16,267 nucleotides of DNA from an uncultured Desulfovibrionaceae bacterium (lineage in GTDB: Bacteria > Desulfobacterota > Desulfovibrionia > Desulfovibrionales > Desulfovibrionaceae): NCBI GenBank assembly GCA_947037905.1, contig CAMQUX010000010.1:1-16267 (forward strand). Direction: 5' to 3'. Under the pieces are notes generated by a model. It ran no database searches, was not told the DNA's origin, and saw nothing but the letters and a program-made list of their open reading frames with translations. Shown one piece after another: positions 13,527 to 16,267 of the stretch (positions are counted from its first letter, which is position 1; every line of letters begins with the position of its first letter). The translations under genes and the position numbers were made by a program.

Positions 13527-16184
13527 ATGGAAGAAGGTTTATCTAAAAGTTACGAACCCAAAGAAGTTGAGAAAAAATGGTTAGCGTACTGGGAAAGTAA
13601 CGAAACCTTTAAAGCAGAGCCTGCAAAATCTGGCGAGCCTTACGCAATCGTCATTCCTCCACCAAATGTTACAGGAGTGCTTCATATTGGGCACGCTTTA
13701 AATCTTACTTTGCAAGATGTGCTTTGTCGTTTTCAAAGACAGCAAGGGAAAAATGTACTCTGGATTCCAGGTACGGATCACGCAGGTATTGCCACTCAAA
13801 ATGTTGTAGAGCGCCAATTAAAAGTCGAGGGAAAAACTCGAGATGATTTAGGGCGTGAAAAATTTATTGAAAGAGTCTGGGAGTGGAGAGAAGAAAAAGG
13901 CGGGGCAATTTTAGAACAAGTTCGTAGACTTGGCGCATCTGTTGACTGGAGCAGAGAACGCTTTACTATGGACGAGGGGCTAACAAATGCTGTGCGAGAA
14001 GTTTTTGTGCGTCTTTATAACGACGGGCTGATATATAAGGGAAAATACATCATAAACTGGTGTAATCGTTGCCATACTGCTCTTGCAGATGACGAAGTAG
14101 AACACGCACCGCACAAGGGAAATCTCTGGAATATACGTTATAATCTTGCGGATTCAGACGAATCTTTAGTGGTAGCAACAAGCCGTCCTGAAACTCTTTT
14201 TGGTGATATGGCAGTTGCAGTGCATCCTGATGATGAAAGATATACAAAATTTATTGGTAAAAAAGTCAAATTACCGCTCACAGATAGAGAAATTCCCATA
14301 ATAGCAGATAGTTATGTCGATATGGAATTTGGTACAGCGTGCTTAAAGGTAACACCTGCGCACGATATGAACGACTGGGAGCTTGGTAAACGGCATGGTT
14401 TGGACGTTTTGCAAGTTATAAACGACCAAGGGCTTATGAATGATGAGTGTCCGAAAGACTATATTGGGCTTACAAAAGAAGCTTGTAGAGATAAAGTAGT
14501 AGCAGATTTAAAAGAGCAAGGTTTACTTGTGGGCGTGGAGGATTTAGAACATAGCGTTGGTGAATGTTACCGCTGCAAGTCAGTGGTTGAGCCGCATGTG
14601 TCTATCCAGTGGTTTGTGTCCATGAAGCCGCTTGCAGAAAAAGCACGTAAGGCAGTGCCAGCTGAGACAAAAATATTTCCAGTGCAGTGGGAAAAAACCT
14701 ACTATAACTGGTTAGATAATATACGAGACTGGTGTATATCACGGCAAATTTGGTGGGGACACCGCATACCTGCTTGGGAATGTACCGAATGCGGAGAGTT
14801 AATTGTTGCAGTCGATACGCCTACTGCTTGTACAAAATGTTCTTGCTCAAAACTTGTGCAAGAAAGCGATGTTTTAGATACATGGTTCTCATCAGCACTT
14901 TGGCCTTTTTCAACACTCGGCTGGCCAGAGCAAACAGAGGAGCTTGCAAAATATTATCCAACAGCAGTGCTTGTGACAGGCTTTGATATTCTATTTTTCT
15001 GGGTTGCACGTATGATGATGTTAGGACTGCATGTTAAAGAACAGGTGCCTTTTCATCATGTGTATCTGCATGCTCTTGTGCGTGATGAGCATGGGAAGAA
15101 GATGTCAAAATCAACAGGAAATGTAATCGATCCTATCGAGATGATTGATAAGTACGGAACAGATGCGCTAAGGTTTACCTTAACGGTTTTTGCTGCCATG
15201 GGCAGAGATATTAAACTCTCAGAAAAACGCATAGAAGGGTATAGATTCTTCAGCAATAAAATATGGAACGCTGCTCGGTTTGCTTTAATGAACTTACCAG
15301 CAGATTTAGAATATACAGAAAAAGTAGGCCCGAGTACCTTGGCAGATTCTTGGATTTTGTGCCGTTTAGAGCTACTAAAAAAAGAGACAAAAGAGGCTCT
15401 TTCGCAATATAGATTTAATGATATGGCGCAAGGGTTGTATAAATTTATTTGGAATGAGTTTTGCGATTGGTATTTAGAGCTTATTAAGCCAGTGCTTTAT
15501 GGTGAGGATAGTAAAAAAGAGCAAACGCAAAATATTCTACACAGAGTGCTTGCAGAAACAATGATACTTTTGCATCCAATTATGCCGTTTATTACGCAAG
15601 AAATATGGTCAGCATTACCAAGTATAGCTGAAAGAGATATGGCAAAACTTCTGTATCCAACTGAACGATTAATTAAAAATAATGAGAAAGTCTGTGGAGA
15701 TATGCAGTATTTTCAAGAAATAGTCTCAGCAGTAAGAAATATTCGCACAGAACTAGGCATTGAGCCAGCAAGAAAACTAACAGCATTTATCCGTGTGACA
15801 AATAAAGAACAGGAAGATATTTTACAAGAAAATAAACATCTGCTCATAAATTTAGCAAGGTTAACAGAAGTAAGCATAGGGCAGAATATAGAAGCCATAA
15901 AAGCCTCAGGTTCAGCGGTTGTGCAAGGTAGTCAGGTGTTTGTTCCTTTAGAGGGTGTTATTAATTTCGATACAGAGCTTGCACGCTTAGAAAAAGATAG
16001 ACTGAAAATAGAAAAAGAACATACTATGCTCAGCAAAAAACTTGCAAATGCAGAGTTTGTTACAAACGCACCGAAACAGGTGGTTGAGAAAGAGAAAGAA
16101 AAAGTTGCAGAACTTGATGAAAAATTAAATAAGCTCGGTCAGTTGCAAACACGTTTGCTTGAGGCCATGCAAGAAAATAAATAA
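13527..16184 (+). CDS. valS: Valyl-tRNA synthetase
   Basis: 885 residues, full length for ValS; ATG 13527 follows GGAGG at 13513-13517. Charges tRNA-Val with valine in the cytoplasm. Class I features: PPPNVTGVLHIGHALN with HIGH at 53-56, and KMSKS at 525-529. The CP1 editing domain that hydrolyses Thr-tRNA-Val lies between them (TSRPETLFGDMAVAVHPDD is its signature). Cys pairs occur in CNRCHTALADDEVE, CYRCKSVVEPHVS and CTECGELI...CTKCSCSK, the last preceding DVLDTWFSSALWP. The anticodon-binding helical domain follows KMSKS. The final 65 or so residues form the Lys/Glu-rich coiled-coil arm specific to ValS (GVINFDTELARLEKDR onward). There is no sign of damage. The next gene begins 22 bases after its stop codon, so the two are likely co-transcribed. 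Confidence 0.98.
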   Translation: MEEGLSKSYEPKEVEKKWLAYWESNETFKAEPAKSGEPYAIVIPPPNVTGVLHIGHALNLTLQDVLCRFQRQQGKNVLWIPGTDHAGIATQNVVERQLKVEGKTRDDLGREKFIERVWEWREEKGGAILEQVRRLGASVDWSRERFTMDEGLTNAVREVFVRLYNDGLIYKGKYIINWCNRCHTALADDEVEHAPHKGNLWNIRYNLADSDESLVVATSRPETLFGDMAVAVHPDDERYTKFIGKKVKLPLTDREIPIIADSYVDMEFGTACLKVTPAHDMNDWELGKRHGLDVLQVINDQGLMNDECPKDYIGLTKEACRDKVVADLKEQGLLVGVEDLEHSVGECYRCKSVVEPHVSIQWFVSMKPLAEKARKAVPAETKIFPVQWEKTYYNWLDNIRDWCISRQIWWGHRIPAWECTECGELIVAVDTPTACTKCSCSKLVQESDVLDTWFSSALWPFSTLGWPEQTEELAKYYPTAVLVTGFDILFFWVARMMMLGLHVKEQVPFHHVYLHALVRDEHGKKMSKSTGNVIDPIEMIDKYGTDALRFTLTVFAAMGRDIKLSEKRIEGYRFFSNKIWNAARFALMNLPADLEYTEKVGPSTLADSWILCRLELLKKETKEALSQYRFNDMAQGLYKFIWNEFCDWYLELIKPVLYGEDSKKEQTQNILHRVLAETMILLHPIMPFITQEIWSALPSIAERDMAKLLYPTERLIKNNEKVCGDMQYFQEIVSAVRNIRTELGIEPARKLTAFIRVTNKEQEDILQENKHLLINLARLTEVSIGQNIEAIKASGSAVVQGSQVFVPLEGVINFDTELARLEKDRLKIEKEHTMLSKKLANAEFVTNAPKQVVEKEKEKVAELDEKLNKLGQLQTRLLEAMQENK

Positions 16185-16206
16185 AAACAAACTAAGTGAG
16201 GGATAT

Positions 16207-16267
16207 ATGTCTAAAGTGTATTTAATCGGAGCAGGACCTGGAGACCCAGGACTTTTGACTGTAAAAG
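16207..16267 (+). CDS. cobA: Uroporphyrinogen-III C-methyltransferase (SUMT), 5' fragment
   Basis: Only the first 20 codons are in the window. ATG 16207 is preceded by GAGG. The fragment reads MSKVYLIGAGPGDPGLLTVK, the near-invariant N-terminus of the SAM-dependent tetrapyrrole methyltransferases; GAGPGDP-x-LLT is the SAM-binding loop. With this exact wording, the best call is SUMT, which makes precorrin-2 for siroheme and cobalamin. In sulfate-reducer relatives it can be fused to uroporphyrinogen-III synthase, which cannot be judged here. A different family member such as a cobalamin C20 or C11 methyltransferase is possible but less likely. Confidence 0.85.
   Translation, partial: MSKVYLIGAGPGDPGLLTVK

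Overview
The window is AT-rich Gram-negative bacterial DNA. The most likely source is a low-GC, flagellated member of the Desulfovibrionaceae (Lawsonia/Desulfovibrio-like). The clues are a single-chain 'Aquifex-type' aconitase next to a PpiD-like periplasmic foldase, a valS gene followed 22 bases later by a uroporphyrinogen-III methyltransferase, a BPL_N-domain protein, a dCache chemoreceptor behind a flagellar sigma-28 promoter, and outer-membrane-type proteins with signal peptides and a C-terminal Phe. This assignment is inference from gene content; no rRNA is present to confirm it.

Left part (1-4100, + strand): the 3' end of one small beta-barrel-like surface protein and a complete paralogue (579-1262). 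The paralogue carries a 9-bp tandem repeat just after its signal peptide. A tRNA-Arg(ACG) with its own terminator follows, then a methyl-accepting chemotaxis protein whose sigma-28 promoter is nearly perfect.

Middle (4100-13100, - strand): read in the direction of transcription, the genes are a BPL_N/glutamine-amidotransferase-fold protein, a very unusual AroQ-like plus EPSP-synthase-like protein with an N-terminal heptapeptide repeat tail, a small coiled-coil protein overlapping it, aconitase, PpiD, a strong hairpin, and a solitary HsdR-N-type PD-(D/E)xK nuclease-like gene. The nuclease gene lacks a canonical start at the position its homology implies. It sits between two exceptionally long perfect hairpins (27-bp and 24-bp arms, 3-nt loops).

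Right part (13139-16267, + strand): a 388-454-base divergent intergenic region, then valyl-tRNA synthetase and the first 20 codons of a SUMT-type methyltransferase (siroheme/cobalamin branch).

Most of the window is housekeeping. The parts that look least described are the 620-residue protein at 9609-11471 and its BPL_N neighbour. The former has shikimate-pathway folds with most catalytic residues replaced and eleven consecutive 7-residue repeats. The latter keeps a Cys-His-Glu triad. Together with the small overlapping coiled-coil gene they could form a functional unit of unknown role.
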